DNA from: Agrobacterium sp. a22-2 | GTDB taxonomy: Bacteria; Pseudomonadota; Alphaproteobacteria; Rhizobiales; Rhizobiaceae | DNA: 64,000 bases | Direction: 5' to 3' | Assembly: GCF_012276985.1 (NCBI RefSeq) | Contig: NZ_JAAXMM010000010.1 | Location: 1-64,000 of the forward strand | Shown here: positions 18,820-27,646 of the stretch, piece after piece | How the letters are laid out: each line of letters begins with the position of its first letter | How positions within the stretch are numbered: position 1 is the stretch's first letter | Translations under genes and position numbers: made by a program | Notes under the pieces: generated by a model | The model's input: only the letters and a program-made list of their open reading frames with translations | Told to the model about the DNA's origin: nothing | Databases searched by the model: none

Positions 18820-19735
18820 GGCGGACCCTCGGATCGAGCAGGCCATAGGCGATGTCGACCAGCAGGTTGAAGACGATCACGAACACGGCGACGAGAATGA
18901 CCGTGCCCATGACCAGGGGATAATCGCGATTGAGAGCGCCGAGCACGAAATAGCGGCCGACGCCGGGAATGGTGAAGATGCTCTCCACCACGGCCGAGCC
19001 GGTGAGCAGCGCGGCGGCACAGGGCGCCAGATAGGAGACGACCGGAAGCAGGGCGCCACGCAGCGCATGGGTGATGACGACGACCCGCGATGGCAGGCCA
19101 TAGGCCCGGGCCGTGCGGATATGGTCGGTATGCAGGGCCTCGATCATCGATCCGCGGGTGAGGCGTGCGAACACGGCCAGTTGCGGCAGGGCAAGCGCCG
19201 TCATCGGCAGGATCAGGTTGCGCGCCGATCCGTCACCCCAGCCGCCGGCCGGCAGCCAGGACAGCATCACAGCGAAGATCAGGGTCAGCACCGGACCGAC
19301 GACGAAATTGGGCACGGTGACGCCGACGGTCGCAAAGGCCATCAGGCCGAAATCAAGGGCGCTGTTCTGGCGAAGGGCTGCAATCGTGCCGAGCGTCACA
19401 CCGCCGATCAGCGCGATCAGGATGGCATAAAGGCCGAGTTCGACCGAATAGGGCAGGGCCTTGCCGATCAGTTCGGAAACCGTGTTGTCCTTGTAGATGA
19501 AGCTAGGGCCGAAATCGCCGGTCGCGGCATTGCCGAGATAGTTGATATACTGGCGCCACAGCGGCTGGTCGAGCTTGTAGGTGGCCATGATATTGGCCAT
19601 GGTTTGCGGCGGCAGCGGGCGTTCGAGATTGAACGGGCCACCCGGCGCGAAGCGCATCAGGAAGAACGAGATCGTCACGACGACGAACACCGTGGGCACG
19701 GCGCTCAGAAGTCGGCGCAGGACAAATGAGATCAT
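18812..19735 (-). CDS. Peptide ABC transporter permease (OppB type)
   Basis: A 307-residue permease with six predicted helices. The N-terminus MISFVLRRLLSAVPTVFVVV is the classic OppB/DppB start, with the FxxRRLL basic motif before helix 1. The EAA-like loop includes LTRGSMIEALHTDHIRTARAYGL. It forms the translocation pore with the OppC-type partner encoded next. It lies 58 bp after the binding-protein gene. Confidence 0.95.
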   Translation of the reverse strand: MISFVLRRLLSAVPTVFVVVTISFFLMRFAPGGPFNLERPLPPQTMANIMATYKLDQPLWRQYINYLGNAATGDFGPSFIYKDNTVSELIGKALPYSVELGLYAILIALIGGVTLGTIAALRQNSALDFGLMAFATVGVTVPNFVVGPVLTLIFAVMLSWLPAGGWGDGSARNLILPMTALALPQLAVFARLTRGSMIEALHTDHIRTARAYGLPSRVVVITHALRGALLPVVSYLAPCAAALLTGSAVVESIFTIPGVGRYFVLGALNRDYPLVMGTVILVAVFVIVFNLLVDIAYGLLDPRVRHD

Positions 19736-19793
19736 GGCGAAAACGACGGCGCGCGACAGCCATCATGCTGCCGCGCGCCATTCCCTATGTTCG

Positions 19794-21389
19794 TTATTCG
19801 GAAACGCTGAGGAACTTCGACAGATGCTCGTTGACCGGATTGTCGCCCCAGCCCGAAACACGCGACGACACCAGCCACAGATTGGCATTGTTCATCAGCG
19901 GCGCGATCGGCTGGTCATTCATCAGAATGGTTTCCGCCTTCTTCATCTCGGCCATGCGCTTGGCTGGATCGGTTTCCTCATAGGACTTCTTCATCAGCGC
20001 ATCGAATTCCTCGTTCTTGTACTTGCCGTAGTTGAACGTGGTGTTGGTGCTGATGTCGAGAGCCAGGAAGTTTTCAGGATCGGCATAGTCGGCTGTCCAG
20101 CCGGCGCGGGCAACGTTGAACTTGCCGCCTTCCTGCAGGTAGGCGTAGTGCGAGGCCACGTCGAGATTGACCAGCGAGACCTTGGCGCCGAACGTGTTCT
20201 TCCACATGTCGGCGACGGCGGTGGCGACGCGTTCATGGTTGGCATTGGTGTTGTAGCGGATCTCGATTTCGAGCGGCTTGCCGCCTTCGCCGTAACCGGC
20301 GGTCTTCATCAGCTCGACAGCCTTGTCTTCGCGGTCGATCTGCGACAGCGCTGCGAAATCCGGCTGTGGGCCCTGGCCATAACCTTCCATACCCGGCGGT
20401 ACGAGGTTGTAGGCCGGAAGCTGCGCGCCGGCGTAGATTTCCTGGGCCAGGAAGTCGCGGTCGATGGACATCGACAGGGCGCGGCGGACGTTCACGTCGT
20501 TATACGGCGGCTCGCGGTTGTCGAAGACATAGTAATAGGTGGCGAGACCCGGGGTGACATGCACCTGGTCGCTGTAGCTTTCGCGCAGGCGTTTGATCTG
20601 GTCGGCCGAGAAGTTGTAGACGAGGTCGAGTTCCTTGGCCTCGAAGCGGCGGACGGACGCGGCATCGTCATCGATCGGGTAGAAGATGACCTTGTCGAGC
20701 TTGACGTTGGCGGCGTCCCAGTACTTGTCGTTCTTCACAACGGTCAGGGTATCGTTCGGGACGTGAGCCTGAAGCACGAAGGCGCCGTTGCTGACCATGT
20801 TACCCGGCTTGACGAACTGGTCGCCGAACTTCTCGAAATTGGCCTTGCTGACCGGCAGTGCGGTGTAGTGGGCGAGAAGCTGCAGGAAGAACGGCGTCGG
20901 GCGCTCGAGCGTGAACTCGAGGGTCTTGGCGTCGACGGCCTTGATGCCGAGCTGGTCGATCGGCACTTCGCCCTTGTTGGCCTTTTCGGCATTCTTGATC
21001 GGGTAGAGAATGTTGGCATATTCGGCCGCGGTCTTCGGATCTTCCAGGCGGCGCATTGCAAAGACGAAGTCCTCAGCCGTCACCGGCGAGCCATCCGACC
21101 AGTTTGCGTTTTCGCGGATCTTGAAAGTGTAGACCGTGCCGTCGTCGGAGACAGTCCAGCTTTCAGCCGTGCCCGGAATAATCTCGCCCTTGGCGTCGAA
21201 AATCGTCAGGCCTTCGAACAGGTCGCGCACGACGAAGCCTTCGATGTCGATCGAGATATGGGCATAGTCGAGCGTCTGCGGCTCGCCGGCATTGCCGCGA
21301 TGCAGCACGGCTTCGGCGAAGGCTGGAGCAGCACTCATGAGCATGGTGCCAAACAGCAGCGATGTGGCCAGTTTCTGTATTCTTGTCAT
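19794..21389 (-). CDS. Peptide ABC transporter substrate-binding protein (OppA type)
   Basis: A 531-residue periplasmic binding protein of the SBP_bac_5 family. The start MTRIQKLATSLLFGTML begins a signal peptide cleaved after APAFA. Family segments include GTAESWTVSDDGTVYTFKIRENANWSDGSPVTAEDFVFAMRR (about 75-115) and NVRRALSMSIDRDFL. It delivers peptides, perhaps murein peptides as for MppA-like homologues, to the OppB/OppC permease. A 30-residue longer frame exists but lacks a ribosome site and would destroy the signal peptide. Confidence 0.94.
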   Translation of the reverse strand: MTRIQKLATSLLFGTMLMSAAPAFAEAVLHRGNAGEPQTLDYAHISIDIEGFVVRDLFEGLTIFDAKGEIIPGTAESWTVSDDGTVYTFKIRENANWSDGSPVTAEDFVFAMRRLEDPKTAAEYANILYPIKNAEKANKGEVPIDQLGIKAVDAKTLEFTLERPTPFFLQLLAHYTALPVSKANFEKFGDQFVKPGNMVSNGAFVLQAHVPNDTLTVVKNDKYWDAANVKLDKVIFYPIDDDAASVRRFEAKELDLVYNFSADQIKRLRESYSDQVHVTPGLATYYYVFDNREPPYNDVNVRRALSMSIDRDFLAQEIYAGAQLPAYNLVPPGMEGYGQGPQPDFAALSQIDREDKAVELMKTAGYGEGGKPLEIEIRYNTNANHERVATAVADMWKNTFGAKVSLVNLDVASHYAYLQEGGKFNVARAGWTADYADPENFLALDISTNTTFNYGKYKNEEFDALMKKSYEETDPAKRMAEMKKAETILMNDQPIAPLMNNANLWLVSSRVSGWGDNPVNEHLSKFLSVSE

Positions 21390-21607
21390 TTTTTTATCCC
21401 CTTTCAGGCTAATGGAAGGCCGAAAGAGACGAGAAAACCATTTGGAATACAAGAGGCGAATTTTACGGCAGGCCACACCTTTGATTGAAATAAACGCAAA
21501 CGCAGGATTTTAAAAAGAAATCCGGCTTTGGCGCAATCAATGCAAAAATTATGTCGCGATCGCGATATTTTTTACCGCCCAGTAAAGGGCAAGGCTGTTG
21601 ATATCCT

Positions 21608-22966
21608 CTAGATCCGCGCCAGATAGGTCTGGTAATCGAAGTCGGACACCGTCCGCAGATACGTAATCGCCTCCTTGCGCTTGGTGTCGCCGTAGAGCTT
21701 GCGATAGCGGATGTCGAAGATATCGGCGATGAAATCCGACGCGCGGAACAACTCGACGGCGGTCAGGAAGTCGTGGGTCAGCAGATCGGGATTGTCCGGC
21801 GCGCTGTCCGGCGTCGTCACCGGACCCGGATCCAATACCTCATCCAGCCCCAGCAGCATGCCGCCGAGAATGGCGGCCAGAAGCAGATGCGGATTGGCAT
21901 CGGCGCCGGCGACGCGGTGCTCGATGCGGGCGGCTGGGCCGTCCTTGTCGGGAATGCGGATCGCCGTGCCGCGATTGCCAAAGCCCCAATCGGCCTTGTC
22001 GGGCGCAAACGAGCCCGGCTGGAACCGGCGGTAGGAATTGGCGAACGGTGCGAAGATCAGCTGCGCCTCGCGCATGGTCTTCAGCATGCCGGCGGTGACC
22101 GATTTCAGCGTGACCGGATCGCCGCCCTTGGCGTCGAGAATATTGTTGCCTTGGCGGTCGAGGATGCTGGCATGCACATGCAGGCCGGAGCCCGCCTGGT
22201 CGCCATAGGGCTTGGCCATGCAAGTGGATTTCAGCCCGTGCCGGCGGGCGGCGAAATCGACGACGCGCTTCAAGTAGACGCAGTCATCGGCCGCCGCCAA
22301 CGCATCCGGCTTGTGCAGCAGGTTGACCTCGAACTGGCCGGGGCCGAATTCCGCCGTCGTCGCATCGGCCGGCAGGCCCATCGCGTCGGCATACTGGCGC
22401 ACGGTGTCGAGAAAGCCTTCCATCGCCGCCGTGGCGCTCATATCGTAGAGCTGGAAACCGTTCGGCTCGCCGCGATAGGTCAGCACTTTCGGCGGCGTGG
22501 GCTTGCCGGTTTCGCGCCAGTCGTCCTCGACCACGTAGAATTCCAGCTCGGTGGCCACGACCGGCGTCAGGCCGCGTTCCTCGTAGCGCTTCAGCACATT
22601 GGCGAGGATGGCGCGCGGGCAGAGAAAATGCGGTTCGCCTTCCAGCGTGTGCATGGTGGCCATCACCTGCTTGGAGCCCGCGGGCCCCCAGGGCATTGGG
22701 GCCAGCGAATTCTTGTCCGGCACGCAGATGCCGTCGGGATCGCCAAGCGTCAGCGACAGGCCGGTGATGTCGTCATTGTCGTCGCCCCAGATGTCCAGCG
22801 ACTGGGTCGAGGCCGGCAGGCGCACGGTGTTTTTCCAGACTTTGTCTTCCGCCTTGATCGGGATCATCTTGCCGCGCAGGTCGCCGTTCATGCCGACCAG
22901 CAGCACTTCGATGCGCGCCGAAGGGTCGGCGGCGGGGTTGGCGGCGACCGGGGAGGATGCTGTCAT
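21608..22966 (-). CDS. Glutamine-synthetase-like gamma-glutamyl amine ligase (PuuA-like)
   Basis: A 452-residue member of the glutamine synthetase superfamily. The N-terminal beta-grasp region includes MNGDLRGKMIP. The catalytic domain has ELEFYVVEDD (metal-binding Glu pair), AEFGPGQFEVNL and SYRRFQPGSFAPDKADWGFGNRGTAIRIP, ending with EHRVAGADANPHL. This pattern fits gamma-glutamylputrescine synthetases rather than GlnA. It diverges from a putrescine-type aminotransferase, supporting polyamine use. The ribosome binding site of the chosen ATG is weak. Confidence 0.88.
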   Translation of the reverse strand: MTASSPVAANPAADPSARIEVLLVGMNGDLRGKMIPIKAEDKVWKNTVRLPASTQSLDIWGDDNDDITGLSLTLGDPDGICVPDKNSLAPMPWGPAGSKQVMATMHTLEGEPHFLCPRAILANVLKRYEERGLTPVVATELEFYVVEDDWRETGKPTPPKVLTYRGEPNGFQLYDMSATAAMEGFLDTVRQYADAMGLPADATTAEFGPGQFEVNLLHKPDALAAADDCVYLKRVVDFAARRHGLKSTCMAKPYGDQAGSGLHVHASILDRQGNNILDAKGGDPVTLKSVTAGMLKTMREAQLIFAPFANSYRRFQPGSFAPDKADWGFGNRGTAIRIPDKDGPAARIEHRVAGADANPHLLLAAILGGMLLGLDEVLDPGPVTTPDSAPDNPDLLTHDFLTAVELFRASDFIADIFDIRYRKLYGDTKRKEAITYLRTVSDFDYQTYLARI

Positions 22967-23170
22967 GGAAGGCGGCTTTCGCTGGAGGAACGAGGGGAGA
23001 TTTGGCCGCAGGAGGTCGCGGATCGACGCCCTTGCCAAACGCATTTCGGAAGGTCATGTTCGTAGCCGATAACATTCCGCCTTTCAATCAGGCATGGAAC
23101 AAGACCGGCGCGGACGGCCTCTCGGAAGCCCGCCTGAGACAGGTCTTGTGCGCTCAAAAGGACAGCTGCC

Positions 23171-24541
23171 ATGAACACGCTTGCCGTTGCTTCTTCCAAT
23201 CTCGGTGCCATCGATGCAGCCCATCATCTGCATCCCTTCTCCAACATGAAGAAGCTCAATGCCGAAGGCACGAAGATCATCGAGCGGGCCGAAGGCATGC
23301 ATATCTGGGATTCGACCGGCAAGCAGTATCTCGATGCTTTTGCGGGCCTGTGGTGCGTCAATGTCGGCTATGGCCGCCAGTCGATCGCCGAGGCCGCCTA
23401 CAAGCAGATGCAGGAACTGCCCTATTACAACACGTTTTTCGGCACCACCACGCCGCCGGCGACTTTGCTCGCCCAGAAGATCGCCAGCCATACCGGCCCG
23501 ACGCTGAACCATGTCTTCTTCACCAATTCCGGCTCCGAGGCCTCCGACACCTGGTTCCGCATGGTGCGCGTCTACTGGAAGGCGCTCGGCCATGAAACCA
23601 AGACGATGGTGATCGCCCGCAAGAATGCCTATCACGGCTCGACGGTGGCCGGCGCCTCGCTCGGCGGCATGAAATGGATGCACGAGCAGGGCAACCTGCC
23701 GATCGAGGGCATCGCCCATATCAACCAGCCCTACTGGTTTGCCGAGGGCGGCGACCTGTCGCCCGCCGAATTCGGCCTGAAGGTCGCCCGCGAACTGGAA
23801 GAGAAGATCGATGAGCTGGGCGAGGAAAATGTCGCAGCCTTCGTCGCCGAACCGATCCAGGGCGCCGGCGGCGTCATCGTGCCGCCGGATACCTATTGGC
23901 CCGAGATCGTGCGCATCTGCAAGGCGCGCAACATCCTGCTGGTCTCCGACGAGGTGATCTGCGGCTTCGGCCGCCTAGGCTCGTGGTTCGGCCACCAGCA
24001 TTACGGTTTCGAGCCGGATCTGGCGCCGATCGCCAAGGGCCTGTCGTCGGGCTATCTGCCGATCGGCGGCGTACTGGTCTCGGATCGCGTCGCCGAGGTG
24101 ATGCGCGAAGAGGTTGGCGATTTCTACCACGGCTACACCTATTCCGGTCACCCGGTCTGTGCCGCCGCAGCGCTGGAAAACATCCGCATCATCGAAGAGG
24201 AAAAGCTCGTCGAGCGCGTGCGCGACGATATCGGCCCCTATTTTAAGTCTGCCTGGGCGTCGCTGGCCGATCACGACGTCGTCGGCGAAGCCGTCAGCGT
24301 CGGCCTGATGGGCGCCGTGCAGCTGTCACCCGACAAGGAGAAGCGCAGCCGTTATGCCAAGCCCGACGATATCGGCACGCTCGTGCGCAACCAGTGCGTG
24401 GCAAACGGCGTGATCCTGCGCGCCACCGGCGACCGCATGCTGGCCTCCCCACCGCTGATCATCTCGCGCGCGGAAGTCGACCAGACGGTCGAGGTGCTGC
24501 GCAAGGGGCTGGATGTCCTGCGCGATACGCATCGGGACTAG
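23171..24541 (+). CDS. Class III aminotransferase, putrescine/omega-amino acid type
   Basis: A 456-residue PLP enzyme resembling SpuC-type putrescine-pyruvate aminotransferases. Visible signatures: FTNSGSEASDTWFRMVRVYW (PLP phosphate site), YHGSTVAGASLGG, LVSDEVICGFGRLG (Asp contacting the pyridine N) and the Schiff-base lysine in APIAKGLSSGYLPIGG. Length and N-terminus (HPFSNMKKLNAEG) fit. It diverges from the PuuA-like ligase, so the pair probably offers two routes for polyamine or omega-amino donors. Confidence 0.93.
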   Translation: MNTLAVASSNLGAIDAAHHLHPFSNMKKLNAEGTKIIERAEGMHIWDSTGKQYLDAFAGLWCVNVGYGRQSIAEAAYKQMQELPYYNTFFGTTTPPATLLAQKIASHTGPTLNHVFFTNSGSEASDTWFRMVRVYWKALGHETKTMVIARKNAYHGSTVAGASLGGMKWMHEQGNLPIEGIAHINQPYWFAEGGDLSPAEFGLKVARELEEKIDELGEENVAAFVAEPIQGAGGVIVPPDTYWPEIVRICKARNILLVSDEVICGFGRLGSWFGHQHYGFEPDLAPIAKGLSSGYLPIGGVLVSDRVAEVMREEVGDFYHGYTYSGHPVCAAAALENIRIIEEEKLVERVRDDIGPYFKSAWASLADHDVVGEAVSVGLMGAVQLSPDKEKRSRYAKPDDIGTLVRNQCVANGVILRATGDRMLASPPLIISRAEVDQTVEVLRKGLDVLRDTHRD

Positions 24542-24598
24542 AAACCGGGCGGCAGGTGCCGCCCGAACACAATCATCGCTCCTGCGAACACAGTCGCC

Positions 24599-25375
24599 TC
24601 ACGGCATGACCTGGCCGCCGTTCACGTCGATGGTCTGGCCGGTGATGTATCCGGCGAGCTGGCGGGAGGCGAGGAAGAGATAGGCGCCGACGCAATCCTC
24701 CGGCGTGCCGGTCCGCTTCAGGGGCACGGCGGCGGCAACCTGCTCAAGCTGGCCGGGCAGGGCATATTGGTCCTGGAACGGCGTCGCGATGAAGCCGGGT
24801 GCCACCGCGTTGACGCGAACATCATATTTGCCGAACTCCAGCGCCATGCCCTTGGTCACCGCGCCGACGAAGGCCTTGGATGAGCCATAGACGCCGGACC
24901 CGGCAGTGCCGCCGGTGCGGGCCGCGACCGAGGTGGTGTTGATGATGAAGCCACCCTGCTTCTTCAGGTGCGGCAGGGCGGCATGGCTCGCCGACAGCAC
25001 GGAGCGGGCATTGACGTCCATCACCTTGTCATAATGGGCATCCGTCATGTCTTCGTAGAGCACGCGGGCGATCATGCTGCCGGCATTGTTGATCAGGCCA
25101 TCGAGCCGGCCAAAGGCCTGCGCCAGCCGGTCGACAGCAGTCGCCATCGCCTTGGAGTCGGTGGCATCCGCCTTCAGCGTCAGAACGGTGCCGCCCGAAG
25201 CCGTGATCTCCTGGGCGATCGCCTCGGCTTCTTCGGCCTTTGAATTATAGTGCAGCCCGATCAGCGCGCCCTGGGCGGCGAAGGCCCGCGCCAGCGCCGC
25301 GCCGATGCCGCTCGACGCACCGGTGATGAGCACGGCCTTGCCGGAGAGATCGGGGATTTTGAGCGTATCGGTCAT
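24599..25375 (-). CDS. SDR-family oxidoreductase
   Basis: A 258-residue classical short-chain dehydrogenase. It has TGASSGIGAALARAFA (about 17-32), NNAG (about 95) and the active site with Ser in NTTSVAARTGG and Tyr/Lys in YGSSKAFVGA. The C-terminal GQTIDVNGGQVMP is typical. The start MTDTLKIPD has AGGAGG upstream. The substrate is unknown. It is convergent with the aminotransferase gene, 57 bp away. Confidence 0.92.
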   Translation of the reverse strand: MTDTLKIPDLSGKAVLITGASSGIGAALARAFAAQGALIGLHYNSKAEEAEAIAQEITASGGTVLTLKADATDSKAMATAVDRLAQAFGRLDGLINNAGSMIARVLYEDMTDAHYDKVMDVNARSVLSASHAALPHLKKQGGFIINTTSVAARTGGTAGSGVYGSSKAFVGAVTKGMALEFGKYDVRVNAVAPGFIATPFQDQYALPGQLEQVAAAVPLKRTGTPEDCVGAYLFLASRQLAGYITGQTIDVNGGQVMP

Positions 25376-25483
25376 GGCAGAAGTCCTCCTGTTGTCCGAC
25401 AAGTTTAGACCGCGAATGCCCTCGCTTGGCAAGATCGCTCTGGAGCTGCCCGCTTCACGATACGCGCAGCGGGCAGCTCCTAT

Positions 25484-25771
25484 TCATGCCGCTGTCCATT
25501 CGAACGGCAGCGGTGCCTCGCGGAAGGCGAAGCGGTCGAGATGGCTGGAGACCACGCCCTGCATGCGCTCCAGCACCTCGGGCGAAGACGCCTCGATGAC
25601 CACGGTCAGGGCCGCGTCATCGGCCGACATCTCGGCGACGGCTTCGGGGAAGCGCACGGTGGCGCGGTTTTCGCCGAGCTCCACCTCGAGCTTGTGGCTC
25701 CAGTGCTTGCAGAGCTGCTGCACATATTTCCAGCCGTGTTCGGTGGCGATGGTGGCTGTTGTCTTTGTCAT
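25484..25771 (-). CDS. DUF2218 domain protein
   Basis: A 95-residue protein matching the DUF2218 pattern. It starts with a short Thr/Ala-rich segment, then HGWKYVQQLCKHWSHKLEVE and a two-layer alpha/beta body ending in HLDRFAFREAPLPFEW. Function is unknown; relatives often sit beside PadR regulators or siderophore genes. Its ATG follows the PadR stop with the junction TGAGATG, so the two are translationally coupled. The longer frame upstream lies inside padR. Confidence 0.85.
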   Translation of the reverse strand: MTKTTATIATEHGWKYVQQLCKHWSHKLEVELGENRATVRFPEAVAEMSADDAALTVVIEASSPEVLERMQGVVSSHLDRFAFREAPLPFEWTAA

Positions 25772-25772
25772 C

Positions 25773-26363
25773 TCAGAGCCTTTCGATCTTGCTGGCGGCC
25801 TCGTCGAGGATACGTGCCACATCGAGCTGTAACTCGCGCGTCACATTGTCTTGAGACAGCCGCTCCTGCAGGGCGGATTTCAGATTGTGCATGGCCCGCC
25901 GCACCGGGGCGGCATCCGTCTGTTCGCTGACCCTGGCCAGAGCCGTCAGCCGCGCCATGGCAATGGCCACCTCGTCGGCCCGCTCAGTGAGATGCTGGCG
26001 CCCGGCCTCGCTGATTGCCAGCAGCTTGCGCGGCCCCTCGCTGATCTGTTCTTCGGCAAGCCCCATGTCGATCAGCAGCGTCATGGTCGGGTAGACCACG
26101 CCGGGGCTCGGCGCATAGGCGCCGCCAGAACGGCTCTCGATTTCGCGGATCAGGTCATAACCATGGCGCGGCTGCTCCTCGATCAGCTTCAGCAGCACCA
26201 GGCGCAACTCGCCGGTCTCGAACATGCGCCGGCGTTCGCCGCCATGTCCGCGGCCTCCTTCAAATCGGCCGCGGGGACCGCCGCCAAAGCCGCGCTCCTT
26301 CATGGCCTGCCAGAACGCGCGGCCTTCACGGCGGCCGCAGCCTTCAGAATGCATATGTCTCAT
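25773..26363 (-). CDS. PadR-family transcriptional regulator
   Basis: A 196-residue regulator. A Gly/Arg-rich N-terminal stretch (about residues 25-45) precedes a PadR winged helix: LRLVLLKLIEEQPRHGYDLIREIE and GVVYPTMTLLIDMGLAEE. A C-terminal helical dimerisation region (Vir_act_alpha_C-like) follows. The start MRHMHSEG was chosen because upstream residues would be read through the operator. A 16-bp palindrome 32 bp before the start is a probable autoregulatory site. It is co-transcribed with the DUF2218 gene. Confidence 0.92.
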   Translation of the reverse strand: MRHMHSEGCGRREGRAFWQAMKERGFGGGPRGRFEGGRGHGGERRRMFETGELRLVLLKLIEEQPRHGYDLIREIESRSGGAYAPSPGVVYPTMTLLIDMGLAEEQISEGPRKLLAISEAGRQHLTERADEVAIAMARLTALARVSEQTDAAPVRRAMHNLKSALQERLSQDNVTRELQLDVARILDEAASKIERL

Positions 26364-26394
26364 CAGGTTTCTCTTTTCGTTGCTTGAACTGTAT

Positions 26395-26410
26395 CTAAGA
26401 TATATCTTAG
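26395..26410. promoter_or_regulatory. Palindromic operator, probably bound by PadR
   Basis: CTAAGATATATCTTAG is a perfect 16-bp palindrome between padR (minus) and the OsmC gene (plus). A short A/T palindrome just upstream of its own gene is usual for PadR proteins. Confidence 0.7.
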
Positions 26411-26520
26411 TGCGGTCTTTGCAAGAGGGCCCCGGAATTTTTTCGATCCGACCATGGCGACGCCAGCCGTGCTTCGGCCTATTGTCGAAGCCGAAGACTC
26501 GCGGGAAGGAGATTGGACAA

Positions 26521-26994
26521 ATGACCGAGCACAGACACGAGTATCGGGTGACCGTGACATGGCGGGGCAACCTGGGCAGCGGAACCTCCGGCTACCGCGC
26601 CTATGGCCGCGACCACGTGATCTCGGCCGACGGCAAGCCCGACATTCCGGGTTCGTCCGATCCGGCCTTTCGCGGCGATGCCAGCCGCTGGAATCCCGAA
26701 GACCTGCTGGTGGCCTCGCTCTCGGCCTGCCACAAGCTCTGGTATCTGCACCTCTGTTCCGTCTCGGGCGTGGTGGTCACGGCCTACGAGGACCATGCCG
26801 AAGGCGTCATGGTGATGGATGCGGAAGGGGTCGGCCGCTTCACCAGCGTGGTGCTGAAACCGCGCGTCACGATCAAGGTCGGCACCTACCCGCAGATCGC
26901 CGCGGAACTGCACGCCGAGGCCCACGAGCAATGTTTTATCGCCAATTCGGTGAATTTTCCGGTGCGCTGCGAGGCGGTGATTGTGGAGGGGTGA
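26521..26994 (+). CDS. OsmC-family protein
   Basis: A 157-residue OsmC/Ohr-fold protein. It has the redox cysteine pair C70 (SLSACHKLWYL) and C138 (HEQCFIANSV), the arrangement used by thiol-dependent organic hydroperoxide reductases. The start MTEHRHEY has AAGGAG upstream. It diverges from padR across 157 bp containing the palindrome, so the PadR protein may also affect it. The substrate is probably peroxides, by family knowledge only. Confidence 0.93.
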   Translation: MTEHRHEYRVTVTWRGNLGSGTSGYRAYGRDHVISADGKPDIPGSSDPAFRGDASRWNPEDLLVASLSACHKLWYLHLCSVSGVVVTAYEDHAEGVMVMDAEGVGRFTSVVLKPRVTIKVGTYPQIAAELHAEAHEQCFIANSVNFPVRCEAVIVEG

Positions 26995-27214
26995 GGGGTG
27001 GCGTCTTGGGGGAGGCTTTGCGGCGAAGGCGGATATGCGCTTTGCTCGAAGTGCCAATTTGGGGCCGATGCGGGCTGGCCGGCTTCTAGCAGCGCATCTT
27101 CGAAAGCGGGCCAATCTGTTGAGTTGGAAGTACTTGCCTCCCTTTTGGGTTGCAATTTAATAATAACATGCGCAGCATATTTTGATACCGTACTAAAGCA
27201 ATCCAGGGGGAGAT

Positions 27215-27583
27215 ATGGCTAAGAAAATCCAAGTGAGCGAACCTGCGGCAGAAGAATCAAAAACGGCTGCGGAACTAAAGCGTCGGAGGTCTCAACGATC
27301 ATTCCCAGCCTCTTCATTCGAAGAGCCGCTTGGTTTTGCTAAATCCGTCTTCAAAATCGGGAGTGGGCAGCCAATTAAACGGCTTACATTGTTCGATCAA
27401 CTTGGGAAGTCACCTGAGAGTGGTGCTTCTCGGCAACTTATCATCAATTCCGGCAAGTATGGGCTGACGAAGGGTGGGACGAGCGCCGACAACATCGAAT
27501 TGACCGCCGAGGGACTTAAAGCAGTCGATGACCAAACCCCAGAAAGGGAACGCGCCCGTATCAATGCGCAACTTGCAATTTAA
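27215..27583 (+). CDS. N-terminal part of an interrupted NDT-like protein gene
   Basis: A 122-residue frame with a GGGGGAG ribosome site. After a charged N-terminus, SFPASSFEEPLGFAKSVF and the segment IINSGKYGLTKGGTSADNIELT look like a small winged-helix-type module (inference). It ends at an in-frame TAA (27581-27583). The same frame continues after the stop with NIEPFQALYQRFSGNKLPAQ and runs directly into the downstream coding sequence, so these are probably two parts of one gene of about 384 codons. The region is visibly richer in A/T than its neighbours, suggesting transfer. Confidence 0.6.
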   Translation: MAKKIQVSEPAAEESKTAAELKRRRSQRSFPASSFEEPLGFAKSVFKIGSGQPIKRLTLFDQLGKSPESGASRQLIINSGKYGLTKGGTSADNIELTAEGLKAVDDQTPERERARINAQLAI

Positions 27584-27646
27584 AATATTGAGCCATTTCA
27601 GGCACTTTATCAGAGATTTTCCGGAAACAAACTTCCAGCGCAAGCC

